Shown one piece after another: positions 52,111 through 60,701 of a DNA stretch of 64,000 bases. The DNA comes from Pseudomonadota bacterium (GTDB taxonomy: Bacteria; Myxococcota; Myxococcia; Myxococcales; Myxococcaceae), in the NCBI GenBank assembly GCA_023426545.1, contig JAFAAN010000071.1, positions 1 to 64,000 on the forward strand. Reading direction: 5' to 3'. The notes under the pieces were generated by a model. That model worked only from the letters and a program-made list of their open reading frames with translations, was not told where the DNA came from and ran no database searches. The position numbers and the translations under genes were made by a program. Numbering within the stretch: position 1 is the stretch's first letter; each line of letters begins with the position of its first letter.

Positions 52111-53724
52111 TCACTCGCTGGTGATGGAGAGGGTGGGAAGGGGGCTGTAGGCGCCGATCGTCTCCTTGAAGCCGAAGACGACGGCGACATAGGGCGCATC
52201 GGCACGGGTCGTGATGGTGACGCGTTCATCGCCGGCGTAGCTGGCGTCGGAATAGGCCAGGAGCCGGCCCTCGCCGTAGACCTGGACGCCCACGTCCTCT
52301 TTCAAGTGCGTGGCGGTGATGGTCATCGTGCGGCCGGTGCCGGTGAAGACGAAGTACTGGTTCTGCTCGCGCTTGTTGAAGTCGTTGCCGCCCCGGAGCG
52401 GGACGCTGGCGGCGTACGGGGTGGACGTCACGTTGGTGTAGATGCCGCGCAGCTGCGCGTCGCCGTCGCCCCAGTCCGAGGTGATGGAGCCGATGTTGTA
52501 GAAGGCCAGCAGCGCGTCCACGTCCGCCGCGTTCACGCCGGGCTGGGCCTTGAGCCCGTTGATGAACGAGCCGATGGTGGTCACCGCGGGCGTCGACTTC
52601 TGCGGGCCCACCAGCACGTCGTAGAGGATGCCGATGTCATAGGACACGCGGTCGAACGGCTCGTTGGTCCCGGAGTCGTGGAGGTCATAGAGGAGGCGGA
52701 AGACGCTCATCTCGGAGAAGGCGCCCCGGCTCGGGTCGTCGGTGGTGGGCGTGGGCTCGCTCTCCGCGTCGAAGCCGAAGGTCACCAGCGAGGAGCCGCT
52801 CCACAGCGAGTCGACGTAGATGGGCTCCGGCAGGATGATGCTCGCGAGCGCGTTGCCGTAGCCCTCGCCGAAGGCGATGCGCGGGTCCAGGATGTCACCG
52901 CTGGAGTGCGGCCCGCCCGGGCTGTCCGCGCGCGACAGGTTGGCCTCGAAGAAGTGCCCCCACTCATGGACGATGACGTGGGCGTCGAACTCGTCCGTGT
53001 CCACGCCTTCCCGTCCGAGCACGTAGATCTCGTTCTCCGAGAACGAGTAGTGCGAGGTGCCAATCTGCCCCACGGCCTTGTTGCCCGACTGCGGGACGTT
53101 CTTCGGGCTCCAGTTCACCTTGAGCAGCGGGAAGTCGACCGGGCGGACGTCCATGAACGCCCGCGCCGCGGTGTACATGGTGTCGAGGATGGCGAAGGGC
53201 GCCGCGGCGCGCTGGCTCGCGGTGTAGCCGGACCCCGACCAGCCGTGGGCGGCGTGCAGGTTCTTGGTCGTGACCGAGGGGGTGATGTTGTCTCCCACCC
53301 CCCAGATGGCGTTGTTGGCGGTGTTGTCCTCGACTTGGATTGGCGGCGTGGCCGTCTTGGCGAGCGCGACCACCGACAGGGTCCCCGTGCCGGAGGGCCG
53401 ATAGGTGAGGGTGTAGCGCCCCTGCTCGTTGGTCGTTCCATCGGCGAGGACCCGCGTCCCCTGACGCACCTGCACGACGGCGTTGCGCAACGGCCGCGCG
53501 GAGGCGTTGGCGAAGTCCAGCGTGCCCCGGCGCGTGGAGGGCGAGTAGACGGCCGGGACGAAGTCATAGGTTACGGTACCGCTCAGCGTGACGGGGTCCC
53601 CCGTCCAGCCGCCATCGTCCTCGTCGTCATCATCGCCGAAACACGCAGGTGCCAGCGCCAGGGTGAATGCGAGTGCCAGAGCCCTGCGGGCGAGGCCTCG
53701 CGTCGAACTGCGCGTCACGTCCAT
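52111..53724 (-). CDS. Zinc metalloprotease lipoprotein (HEXXH)
   Basis: 537-residue exported protein. The ATG at 53724 has GGGAG 8 nt upstream and gives a lipoprotein signal (LALAFTLALAPA-C28) followed by an acidic spacer (DDDDEDD). An Ig/CNA-B-like beta domain (about 45-130) carries NEQGRYTLTYRPSGTGTLSV. The catalytic region has VIVHEWGHFFE (HEWGH at 253-257), and GEGYGNALA (E287) is the probable third zinc ligand, as in gluzincins. The C-terminus (about 445-537) resembles a pre-peptidase beta-sandwich (QNQYFVFTGTGRTMTITATHL). It is probably a secreted or surface protease, fitting the predatory lifestyle inferred for the host. Exact family is not identified. Confidence 0.82.
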   Translation of the reverse strand: MDVTRSSTRGLARRALALAFTLALAPACFGDDDDEDDGGWTGDPVTLSGTVTYDFVPAVYSPSTRRGTLDFANASARPLRNAVVQVRQGTRVLADGTTNEQGRYTLTYRPSGTGTLSVVALAKTATPPIQVEDNTANNAIWGVGDNITPSVTTKNLHAAHGWSGSGYTASQRAAAPFAILDTMYTAARAFMDVRPVDFPLLKVNWSPKNVPQSGNKAVGQIGTSHYSFSENEIYVLGREGVDTDEFDAHVIVHEWGHFFEANLSRADSPGGPHSSGDILDPRIAFGEGYGNALASIILPEPIYVDSLWSGSSLVTFGFDAESEPTPTTDDPSRGAFSEMSVFRLLYDLHDSGTNEPFDRVSYDIGILYDVLVGPQKSTPAVTTIGSFINGLKAQPGVNAADVDALLAFYNIGSITSDWGDGDAQLRGIYTNVTSTPYAASVPLRGGNDFNKREQNQYFVFTGTGRTMTITATHLKEDVGVQVYGEGRLLAYSDASYAGDERVTITTRADAPYVAVVFGFKETIGAYSPLPTLSITSE

Positions 53725-53820
53725 TCGGTTCTCTCCCGCCTGCCCTCGCGCATTCGAGGGCATGCGGGGCATTGTCGACAAGTACACCGCCAACTTCAAA
53801 CGCCCATTGGCCGCGTGGCT

Positions 53821-56280
53821 TCAGGGCAGGGGGCCGTCGACCAGCCGCAGCACGTCCGCCAGCACGCCGGCGGCCGTCACCGCCGCGCCCGCGCCATAGC
53901 CACGAATCACCAGAGGGGTGGGGCTGTAGCGTTCCGACGTGAAGCTGAGCGCGTTTTCTCCGCCCTTCACCGCGGCCAGCGGGTGCGCCAGGGGGACAGG
54001 CACGAGCCCGACGGAGCAGCCGTCCTCGGTGACGCTGCCCACGTAGCGCAGCACCTTGCCCTCCTGGCGCAGCGCCTCCACGCGGCGCTGGAAGGCGGCG
54101 TCCACCTGGGGGAGCCGGGCGAGGAAGTCGTCCACGGGGCCGGTGGCGTCGAAGTCCGGAGGCAGCAGCGAGTCCAGGGCCACCTGCTCCAGTTCCACGC
54201 CGCGGCCCAGCTCGCGCGCGAGGATGAGCACCTTGCGCGCCACGTCCGTTCCGTGAAGGTCATCGCGCGGGTCCGGCTCGGTGAAGCGCTTCTCCATGGC
54301 GGTGCCCACCGCGCGGGACAGGGGGACGCCCTCCTCGGTGAGGCCCAGGATGAACGACAGCGAGCCGGAGAGGATGCCCTCCACGCGTAGCACCCGGTCT
54401 CCGGTGCGCAGCAGGTTCTTCAGCGTGTCGATGACGGGCAGCGCCGCGCCGACGTTCGTCTCGTAGAGGAAGCGCCGCTGGTGACGGGAGGCCGTGTCGC
54501 GCAGCTTGCGCCAGTGGCTCCACCGGCCGGCGTTGGCCTTCTTGTTGGCGGTGACGACATGGAGCCCGGCCTCCATCAGCGAGGGATAGGCGAGTGCCAC
54601 CTCCTCGCTGCTGGTGCAGTCCACGAAGACGGGGCGGCCCGGCCGCTTGGCACGGGCCCAGTCGCGGACGGTGTCCAGCGGCGCGCCGTCCTGGCCCTCC
54701 GCGAGCCGCGCCTGCCAGTCCCCGAGGGGCAGGCCCTCGCTGGCGGCCACGAAGCGCTTGCTGTTCGCGATGATGCAGACGCGCAGGTCCAGTCCATGGG
54801 CGCGCAGCTTGGGGGCCTGCTGGTGCACCTGCTTGAGCAGCTCGCCACCCACGCTGCCCACGCCGGCCAGCAGCAGCTCCACGACCTCCGTGGTGCCGAA
54901 GCAGCGACCGTGGACGTGGGCCAGGGCGCGCGGGCCGTCCGTCTCCGAGATGACGGTGGAGATGCTGCGCTCGCTGGAGCCCTGGGCGATGGCGGCGATG
55001 CTGCATCCCACTTCCGCCAGCGCGCTGAAGAACGTCCCCGCCACGCCCACGCGGTGGCGCATCCCGTCACCGACGATGCTGAGCACGGCGAGCCCGCGCT
55101 GCTGCTCGATGGCGTCCACCTTGCCCGCGGCGCGCTCCATCTCGAAGGCCGTCTCCAGGGCCTGCACGGCGCGCTCCGCGTCGGCCTGCTGGACGCAGAA
55201 GCTGATGGAGCACTCGCTGGAGCCCTGGGTGATGAGCACCACGGAGATGCTGGCGTGCGCCATGGCCTCGAAGACGCGGGCGGCGGTGCCCGGCACGCCC
55301 TTCAGTCCGGAGCCGGCGAGGTTCACCAGCGCGATGCCGGGAAGGAAGGACAGACCGCGCACGGGATGCTCGGGCGGCGCGGCGTCGTCGGTGACGCGGG
55401 TGCCCGGCTGCTCGGGGCGGAAGCTGTTGCGGACTCGCACGGGGATGCCGCGCTCGCGCGCGGGCGCAATCGTCTTGGGGTGGAGCACCTTCGCGCCGAA
55501 GTAGGCCAGCTCCATGGCCTCCTCGAAGCTCACCTCCGGAAGGGGGAAGGCCTCCGGGACCAGGCGCGGGTCGGCGCTGAAGATGCCGTCCACGTCCGTC
55601 CAGATTTCCAGCAGCGCCGCGTCCAGCGCGGAGGCCGCCAGCGCCGCCGAGTAGTCCGAGCCGCCGCGGCCCAGGCACATCGTCTTGCCCTTGCTGTCGC
55701 CGCCGAAGAAGCCCGGCATCAGCAGCAGCTCCGGCCCCCCTTCCTTCCGGAGGTGCGCGAAGCGCGCGCGGCTCTCCTCCTGGAGCGGCGTGGCCTGGAG
55801 CGGGTCACCCGCGCAGAGGATGACGTCACGCGGCTCCACCGCGTGTGGCGCCAGCCCGCGCGCGTCCATCAGCGCGCCCAGGATGAGGCACGAGGCGCGC
55901 TCGCCCAGACCGGACAGGTGCGCGAGCACGGAGGGCGTGCATTCCCGCAGCAGCCCCACGCCCTGGAGCAGGCCCCTCAGCTCCATGGACAGCGTGGACA
56001 GCCCATCCTCCAGCGCGCGCAGCCGGCCCTCGCCCAGCTCCGCCGCCAACTGCCCGGCGATGCCGCGGTGGACCTCGTCGAAGCGGCCGTGGAGTGAGTC
56101 CACCGGCTGGCCCTCCTGGGCGGCGCGGGCCGAGTCCACCAGGAGGTTGGTGATGCCCGACACCGCGGAGGCGACCACCATCACCCGCGTCTCCTGGCGT
56201 GCCGCCGCCACCAGGTCCACCACGCCGCGCATCCGCTCGGCGTCGCACACGCTCGTCCCGCCGAACTTCATCACCCTCAT
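53821..56280 (-). CDS. thrA: Bifunctional aspartokinase / homoserine dehydrogenase
   Basis: 819-residue fusion enzyme that catalyses the first and third steps of the threonine/methionine branch of aspartate metabolism. The aspartokinase domain has KFGGTSV (5-11), LGRGGSDYSAALAAS and a lysine-sensitive type regulatory pair of ACT domains (VNLAGSGLKGVPG, SISVVLITQGSSECSISFCV, VGVAGTFFSALAEVGCSIAAIAQGSSERSIS). The homoserine dehydrogenase domain begins with LLLAGVGSVGGELL (NAD(P) site) and has TNKKANAG, then GILSGSLSFILG and EPDPRDDLHGTDVARK. The ATG at 56280 with GGGAGGT 6 nt upstream is clear. A longer frame upstream includes a poly-His run and is not real. A leader-peptide attenuator precedes it. 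Confidence 0.96.
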   Translation of the reverse strand: MRVMKFGGTSVCDAERMRGVVDLVAAARQETRVMVVASAVSGITNLLVDSARAAQEGQPVDSLHGRFDEVHRGIAGQLAAELGEGRLRALEDGLSTLSMELRGLLQGVGLLRECTPSVLAHLSGLGERASCLILGALMDARGLAPHAVEPRDVILCAGDPLQATPLQEESRARFAHLRKEGGPELLLMPGFFGGDSKGKTMCLGRGGSDYSAALAASALDAALLEIWTDVDGIFSADPRLVPEAFPLPEVSFEEAMELAYFGAKVLHPKTIAPARERGIPVRVRNSFRPEQPGTRVTDDAAPPEHPVRGLSFLPGIALVNLAGSGLKGVPGTAARVFEAMAHASISVVLITQGSSECSISFCVQQADAERAVQALETAFEMERAAGKVDAIEQQRGLAVLSIVGDGMRHRVGVAGTFFSALAEVGCSIAAIAQGSSERSISTVISETDGPRALAHVHGRCFGTTEVVELLLAGVGSVGGELLKQVHQQAPKLRAHGLDLRVCIIANSKRFVAASEGLPLGDWQARLAEGQDGAPLDTVRDWARAKRPGRPVFVDCTSSEEVALAYPSLMEAGLHVVTANKKANAGRWSHWRKLRDTASRHQRRFLYETNVGAALPVIDTLKNLLRTGDRVLRVEGILSGSLSFILGLTEEGVPLSRAVGTAMEKRFTEPDPRDDLHGTDVARKVLILARELGRGVELEQVALDSLLPPDFDATGPVDDFLARLPQVDAAFQRRVEALRQEGKVLRYVGSVTEDGCSVGLVPVPLAHPLAAVKGGENALSFTSERYSPTPLVIRGYGAGAAVTAAGVLADVLRLVDGPLP

Positions 56281-56380
56281 GGCCGCACCTCCCGGCGAGC
56301 GGCGGGGCCTGGGGAGTGCTGCCTGCGGGACGGCGTCTGGAGGGTGGGCTGCATTCGGGGCTCCTGAGGCGTTCGACAAC

Positions 56381-56410
56381 AAAAAAGCCCCGCGCCGGAG
56401 AGCGCGGGGC
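56381..56410 (-). terminator. Attenuator terminator in the thrA leader
   Basis: On the minus strand the arms GCCCCGCGC (56410-56402) and GCGCGGGGC (56395-56387) form a perfect 9-bp G/C stem with a 6-nt loop, followed by six U's (56386-56381) and UGUUG. It lies 28 nt after the leader peptide stop and 100 nt before the thrA start, so it can only serve as a premature terminator of thrA. Confidence 0.93.
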
Positions 56411-56438
56411 CGAGCTGGAAACCAAGGTGTTTCCGAAG

Positions 56439-56522
56439 CTAGACCACCCGCGCCCGGCGGGAAGTCGTGGTGGTGGTGGTGGTCAGGGCGCACGTCACGC
56501 GGCACGGGCGGGAAGGACGCAT
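56439..56522 (-). CDS. Threonine leader peptide (thrL-like)
   Basis: A 27-codon ORF whose start ATG (56522-56520) has GAGGG 4 nt upstream. Codons 14-20 are ACC x5, ACG and ACT, seven consecutive threonines, with an additional Thr at codon 10; the stop is TAG at 56441-56439. This is the hallmark of a transcription-attenuation leader for a threonine-biosynthesis gene, and thrA is directly downstream. The sequence between Thr codons and stop (GCGCGGG at 56453-56447) is complementary to the 5' arm of the terminator (CCCGCGC at 56408-56402), and GGTGGT (56448-56443) can pair with the ACC codons. Such an arrangement lets ribosome stalling at Thr codons select the antiterminator. This gene is too short for routine gene finding. 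It is unrelated in sequence to E. coli ThrL beyond the Thr run. Confidence 0.9.
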   Translation of the reverse strand: MRPSRPCRVTCALTTTTTTTSRRARVV

Positions 56523-56595
56523 CGCACCCTCGCACCGCATGTCCTGGCCGTTGACGCCGCTCATGAAACGAAGGCTGGCCGAACTTGCCGCAGCA

Positions 56596-56627
56596 AGTCA
56601 AGCAGGGGGCCCGGCTCACGCGCGTGA
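56596..56627 (-). promoter_or_regulatory. Candidate promoter region of the thrA leader
   Basis: The perfect palindrome TCACGCGCGTGA (56616-56627) lies upstream of a -35-like TTGACT (minus strand, 56601-56596), 74 bp before the leader ATG. No clear -10 was found at the right spacing. It is offered as the likely regulatory region because the 125 bp between the phosphate transporter stop and the leader start contain nothing else. Confidence 0.3.
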
Positions 56628-56647
56628 ACGCAAGCCCTCCCTGGCGT

Positions 56648-57673
56648 TCAGCTCGCCAGCCGCACGACCACCTGGGTAAGGCCGTAGACGAGCACCGCGG
56701 TGAGGGCGGATGCGGGGATGGTGAACACCCAGGCCCAGATGATGCGGCCCGCGACGCCCCACTTCACCGCGCGCCAGCCACGCGTGGCGCCCACGCCGAC
56801 GATGGCGCCGGTGATGGTGTGCGTGGTGGACACCGGGATGCCGAGCTGGGCGAGCGCGATGATGGTGACGCCGCCGCCCGTCTCCGCCGCGAAGCCGCCG
56901 ATGGGCGCCAGCTTCGTGAGGCTGTGTCCCATGGTGCGCACGATGCGCCAGCCGCCGAAGAAGGTCCCCAGGGCGATGGCCGCGTGACAGGAGATGATCA
57001 TCCACCAGTCGATGTGGAACGGCCGGTCCTTCCAGATGGTGCCGAAGAGCACCACCGCGATGATGCCCATCACCTTCTGCGCGTCGTTGGTGCCGTGGCT
57101 GTAGGAGAAGATGGCGGACGAGACGAGCTGAAGCCGGCGGAACCACGTGTCCACCTTCAGCGGCGTCTGGCGGTGCACCGCCCACGTGCTCAAGATCATC
57201 AGCCCGATGCCCAGCGTCATGCCGATGAGGGGCGACAGCACGATGAAGGCGGCAATCTTCGCGATGCCCGAGCCCACCAGGCCGGCGAGGCCGAGCACCG
57301 GCAGGGTGGCGCCAATCATCCCGCCCGCCAGCGCGTGCGACGACGAGGAGGGGAGGCCCCACCACCAGGTCAGCAGGTTCCAGACGATGGCGCCCATCAG
57401 CGCGGCGAAGATGACGGCGAGCACCGCGTTGGGGCCCTGGGCCCGGAGCATCTCGAAGTTGATGATGCCCTTGCCCATGGTGTTGGCCACGTGGACGCCT
57501 CCACCGAAGGCGGCCACGAAGTTGAAGAAGGCGGCCCAGGCCACGGCCAGGTTGGGCGACAGCACTCGGGTGGACACCACGGTGGCGATGGAGTTCGCCG
57601 CGTCGTGGAATCCATTGATGAAATCGAAGATGAGTGCGACCCCGACGATGAGGATGACGGCGGCGAGTAGCAT
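56648..57673 (-). CDS. pit: PiT-family inorganic phosphate transporter
   Basis: 341-residue low-affinity phosphate permease, probably an H+ or metal-phosphate symporter. Signature duplicated motifs are FDFINGFHDAANSIATVVSTRVLSP at the N-terminus and SYSHGTNDAQKVMGIIAV (PiT GxNDA pattern) with GVTIIALAQLGIPVSTTHTITGAIVGVG near the C-terminus. About ten membrane segments are visible. The start lies 1 bp after the stop of the DUF47 gene; DUF47-PiT pairs are common and the DUF47 partner is thought to modulate the transporter. Length is on the short side but complete. Confidence 0.95.
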   Translation of the reverse strand: MLLAAVILIVGVALIFDFINGFHDAANSIATVVSTRVLSPNLAVAWAAFFNFVAAFGGGVHVANTMGKGIINFEMLRAQGPNAVLAVIFAALMGAIVWNLLTWWWGLPSSSSHALAGGMIGATLPVLGLAGLVGSGIAKIAAFIVLSPLIGMTLGIGLMILSTWAVHRQTPLKVDTWFRRLQLVSSAIFSYSHGTNDAQKVMGIIAVVLFGTIWKDRPFHIDWWMIISCHAAIALGTFFGGWRIVRTMGHSLTKLAPIGGFAAETGGGVTIIALAQLGIPVSTTHTITGAIVGVGATRGWRAVKWGVAGRIIWAWVFTIPASALTAVLVYGLTQVVVRLAS

Positions 57674-57674
57674 C

Positions 57675-58301
57675 TCAGCTGTGCTCCAGCACCACGCCTT
57701 CGATGACGTTGGCCACCGACTGGCACTTGTCGGTGGCCGTCTCGATGAAGTCGTAAATCTCCTTCCACTTGATGATGAGCAGCGTGTCCGCGCCGCTCTT
57801 GAAGAGCCGGCCGACCCCCGAGCGCAGGGCCTCGTCCGCCTGCGCCTCCAGGCGCTTGATCTCCTTGCACCCGGCGAGAATCTGCTCGGGCTTCTTGATG
57901 AGGCGCAGCGCGGCCACCACCTCCTGCACCTTCTGGGTGGACAGCACGAGCAGGCGCGCCAGCTCCGTGGCGTCCGGCAGGCTCTCCGGAATCTCGTAGT
58001 AGTGCAGGCGGGAGGCGGCGGCGTTCGTCAGGTCCAGCACGTCATCGATGCGGGAGAGCAGCGTGTGGATCTGCCCCCGGTCGAACGGGGTGATGAACTG
58101 CTGGTGCAGGCGGAGGAAGGCCGTGTGGGTGACCTCGTCTCCCCGGAGCTCCGCGTTCTTGAGCGCCTGGACCCGCGCGGCGACGTCGCGGTAGTCGCTG
58201 AGCAGCTCATGAAGCATCTTCGCGCCTTCGACGGTGACGGCACATTGCGCATCGAAGTCGTCGAAGAACTCGTCCGACTTGGGCATCAGCTTCTCGAGCA
58301 T
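57675..58301 (-). CDS. DUF47 PhoU-like phosphate transport regulator
   Basis: 208-residue helical protein of the TIGR00153/DUF47 family, distant from PhoU. MLEKLMPKSDEFFDDFDAQCAV is the typical N-terminus. LRGDEVTHTAFLRLHQQFITPFDRGQIHTLLSRIDDVLDL contains the conserved acid-rich metal-binding helix pattern (E..D......D..D). The ATG at 58301 has GGAGGG 4 nt upstream; a TTG 12 nt earlier is less likely because it overlaps that Shine-Dalgarno. It is coupled to the pit gene and is the first gene of that operon. Confidence 0.92.
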   Translation of the reverse strand: MLEKLMPKSDEFFDDFDAQCAVTVEGAKMLHELLSDYRDVAARVQALKNAELRGDEVTHTAFLRLHQQFITPFDRGQIHTLLSRIDDVLDLTNAAASRLHYYEIPESLPDATELARLLVLSTQKVQEVVAALRLIKKPEQILAGCKEIKRLEAQADEALRSGVGRLFKSGADTLLIIKWKEIYDFIETATDKCQSVANVIEGVVLEHS

Positions 58302-58516
58302 CCGTCCCTCCAAGTCGCCTGGTCGCAGGCGACGCCGTTCATGAGGGCCGGTGACATGCCTGCCGCGGGCCCCTGGCGCGCCCGTGACTACCCTAAGTGG
58401 AGAGAATCGCCAGCCTTCCTTTCTGCTTGCTTGCGGTTTCTGCCCTCGCTAGAGGCGCGCGTTTCGGCACAGAGGGGGGAGGCCCGGGCACGCCGCCCCG
58501 CCCGGCGGTCGGCCGC

Positions 58517-59179
58517 TCAGACGGCAATGACAATCTTCCCGAAGTGCGCGCCGGACTCCATGTATCGCAGGGCCTCGCGTGCCTGCTCGAAGGGGAAGCT
58601 CCGGTCGATGACCGGCGTGAGCCGGCGCTGGGTGATGAGGCGGTTCATGTCCTCGAACATGGCGCGGCTGCCCACGTAGGTCCGCTGGACGTCGAGCTTC
58701 TTCGGCTCCACCAGCGCGGGCTCGGGCCGGGCGAAGCCGCCGCTGAGCATGCCGATGAGGGAGATGTGGCCTCCTGGCCGCGTGGCGCGCACGGAGTGGG
58801 GGAAGGTCTGCTCACCGGCCACCTCCAGGACGTGGTCCACCCCCTGTCCGCCGGTGAGGGCCAGGACCTGCTCCTCCCAGTCCGGGTGCTGGCGGTAGTT
58901 GATGGTGCCGTCCACGCCGAGCCGCCGGGCGTGCTCCAGCTTGGCGTCCTGGCTGGAGGTGATGATGACGCGCGCGTCCAGCGCCTTGGCGAACTGGAGC
59001 GCGAAGATGGAGACGCCGCCGGTGCCTTGCGCCAGCACCGTCTGGCCCGGCTGGAGCCGGCCCTCGGCGACCAGGGCGTTCCATGCGGTGACGGCCGCGC
59101 AGGGGAGCGTGGCGCCTTCCTCGAAGGACAGGTGGTCCGGCAGGTGCACGAGCCCCTCCGCGTCCACGAATGGCCGCAT
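58517..59179 (-). pseudogene. 5'-truncated zinc-type alcohol dehydrogenase / quinone oxidoreductase
   Basis: 220 residues correspond to the C-terminal two-thirds of an MDR-family alcohol dehydrogenase: LPDHLSFEEGATLPCAAVTAWNAL, the Rossmann fingerprint VLAQGTGGVSIFALQFAKALDARVI, GVDHVLEVAG and the C-terminal ALRYMESGAHFGKIVI. The GroES-like N-terminal domain of about 110 residues that binds substrate and catalytic zinc is missing, and the sequence upstream of 59180 has no matching coding in any frame. The remaining fragment could still be expressed from an ATG at 59179 but would lack the active site. I read it as a 5'-deleted remnant. Confidence 0.75.
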
Positions 59180-59398
59180 CACTCGCCACGGTCCTCCGGG
59201 GCCGCCAGACAGCGGGCGAGCGAGGGGGGCACCTCTGAGGAGGGTTCGCTCGGAGTGAAATGTTCTGGAGCGCGGGCGCGCAGCAGCGCCGGCGGGGGCA
59301 AGGGGGTGGGCAGGGGCGGCAAAGCCGGGTAGATGCAGGCTGCGGCGGGGGAGCGGCCCTCCGGGTGGGACGCTCCGGCCGCTTCCCCGGGTTCTCAC

Positions 59399-60397
59399 AT
59401 GATGCCGATTCGCCCCACGCCCCTGTCAGTCGCGCCGATGATGGACTGGACGGACCGGAACTGCCGGTACTTCCATCGGCAGCTCAGCCGTCACACGCTG
59501 CTGTACACGGAGATGGTGACCACGGGTGCTGTCCTGCACGGCGACCGGGAGCGGCTCCTGGGCTACGACGCCGCGGAGCACCCGGTGGCGCTCCAGCTCG
59601 GCGGCTCCGAGCCCGCGGCGCTCGCCGAGTCGGCCCGCATCGGCGAGCAGTGGGGCTACGACGAGATCAACCTCAACGTCGGCTGCCCGAGCGACCGCGT
59701 CCAGTCCGGCCGCTTTGGCGCGTGCCTGATGGCGGAGCCGGAACTGGTCGCGCGGCTGGTGGGCGCCATGCGGGAGGCGGTGTCCATCCCGGTGACGGTC
59801 AAGTCGCGCATCGCCATCGACGAGCTGGAGGAGTGGCCGACGCTGGAGGGCTTCATCCGGACCGTGTCCGCGGCGGGCTGCACCCGCTTCATCGTGCACG
59901 CGCGCAAGGCGTGGTTGCAGGGCCTGAGCCCCAAGGAGAACCGAGACGTCCCGCCGCTGCGCTACGAACTGGTCCACCGCCTCAAGGCGGAGTTCCCCCA
60001 CCTGGACATCAGCATCAACGGCGGCATCAAGACGCTGGACGCAGCCGAGGAGCAGCTGCGGCACGTCGACGGGGTGATGATTGGCCGGGCCGTCTACGAG
60101 AACCCCTACCTGCTGGCGGAGGCCGACCGGCGCCTCTTCGGCGCCACCACGCCGGTGCCCCAGCGGCACGAAGTCGTGGAGGCGATGCTGCCGTACATCG
60201 AGAAGGCCCGGGGGCGCGGCGCGCCGCTGAGCGCGGTGACGCGGCACATGCTGGGCCTCTTCCAGGGGCTCCCCGGTGCGCGCGCGTGGCGCCGGCACCT
60301 GAGCGAGAATGCCCACAAGGCGGGCGCGGGGCCGGAGGTCGTCCTGGCGGCGCTCGCGAAGGTGCGGCGCGAGCCCGAGGCAGACGCGGCGGCCTGA
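59399..60397 (+). CDS. dusA: tRNA-dihydrouridine(20/20a) synthase
   Basis: 332-residue FMN enzyme reducing uridines in the tRNA D-loop. It begins LSVAPMMDWTDRNCRYFHRQLS, the DusA-typical N-terminus, followed by YTEMVTTGAVLHGDRERLLGYD and the catalytic Cys96 in EINLNVGCPSDRVQSGRFGACLM. IVHARKAWLQGLSPKENRDVPPLRY and DISINGGIKT are DusA signatures (FMN phosphate site). Two adjacent ATGs (59399, 59402) are possible; no strong Shine-Dalgarno. Length matches E. coli DusA (about 330). It is monocistronic; a long hairpin follows at 60412. Confidence 0.94.
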   Translation: MMPIRPTPLSVAPMMDWTDRNCRYFHRQLSRHTLLYTEMVTTGAVLHGDRERLLGYDAAEHPVALQLGGSEPAALAESARIGEQWGYDEINLNVGCPSDRVQSGRFGACLMAEPELVARLVGAMREAVSIPVTVKSRIAIDELEEWPTLEGFIRTVSAAGCTRFIVHARKAWLQGLSPKENRDVPPLRYELVHRLKAEFPHLDISINGGIKTLDAAEEQLRHVDGVMIGRAVYENPYLLAEADRRLFGATTPVPQRHEVVEAMLPYIEKARGRGAPLSAVTRHMLGLFQGLPGARAWRRHLSENAHKAGAGPEVVLAALAKVRREPEADAAA

Positions 60398-60411
60398 GCT
60401 GGCCCCTGGAA

Positions 60412-60470
60412 CCAGAGGGAACCGCGAGACGGTGCCGCCGCTCAGTGGCCCGGCCCGCGATTCCCTCTGG
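60412..60470 (+). terminator. Long-armed inverted repeat after dusA
   Basis: CCAGAGGGAACCGCG (60412-60426) and CGCGATTCCCTCTGG (60456-60470) pair over 15 bp with one G-T pair, enclosing a 29-nt G/C-rich loop. It starts 15 bp after the dusA stop. No T-run is present. The rest of the 304-bp gap to 60701 shows nothing else. Confidence 0.55.
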
Positions 60471-60701
60471 CACACGCCCGCCCGGCGGGGGCCGCGCCCG
60501 CGCGAGGCGCCGTGGCTCCCGGGTGGTCCCCAAGCGCCGCTCCAAGCCGGCGCTCTCACCCGGTGTCCCAACGCGCCTCGGGGGCCCACCGCCGCCCGAC
60601 CACCCCTCCGCATCCGGGGCATCACTCCCGGATGTGCACGGGCCGCGAAGGCCGCCGCGTGCATGGCCAGGGTTGTCGCATTCCGGGGCCGTGAGCGCCC
60701 G

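Noticed and set aside
51784..54390. Plus-strand open frame of 868 codons across the metalloprotease and thrA end
   Set aside because: Antisense shadow spanning two real minus-strand genes and an intergenic gap; no domain, and composition is Gly/Arg/Ala-biased.
56281..56619. N-terminal extension of thrA by 113 codons, including a run of His
   Set aside because: The conserved KFGGTS start and strong SD place thrA at 56280; the His run is the Thr-codon tract of the leader read in another frame, and the extension would translate through the terminator.
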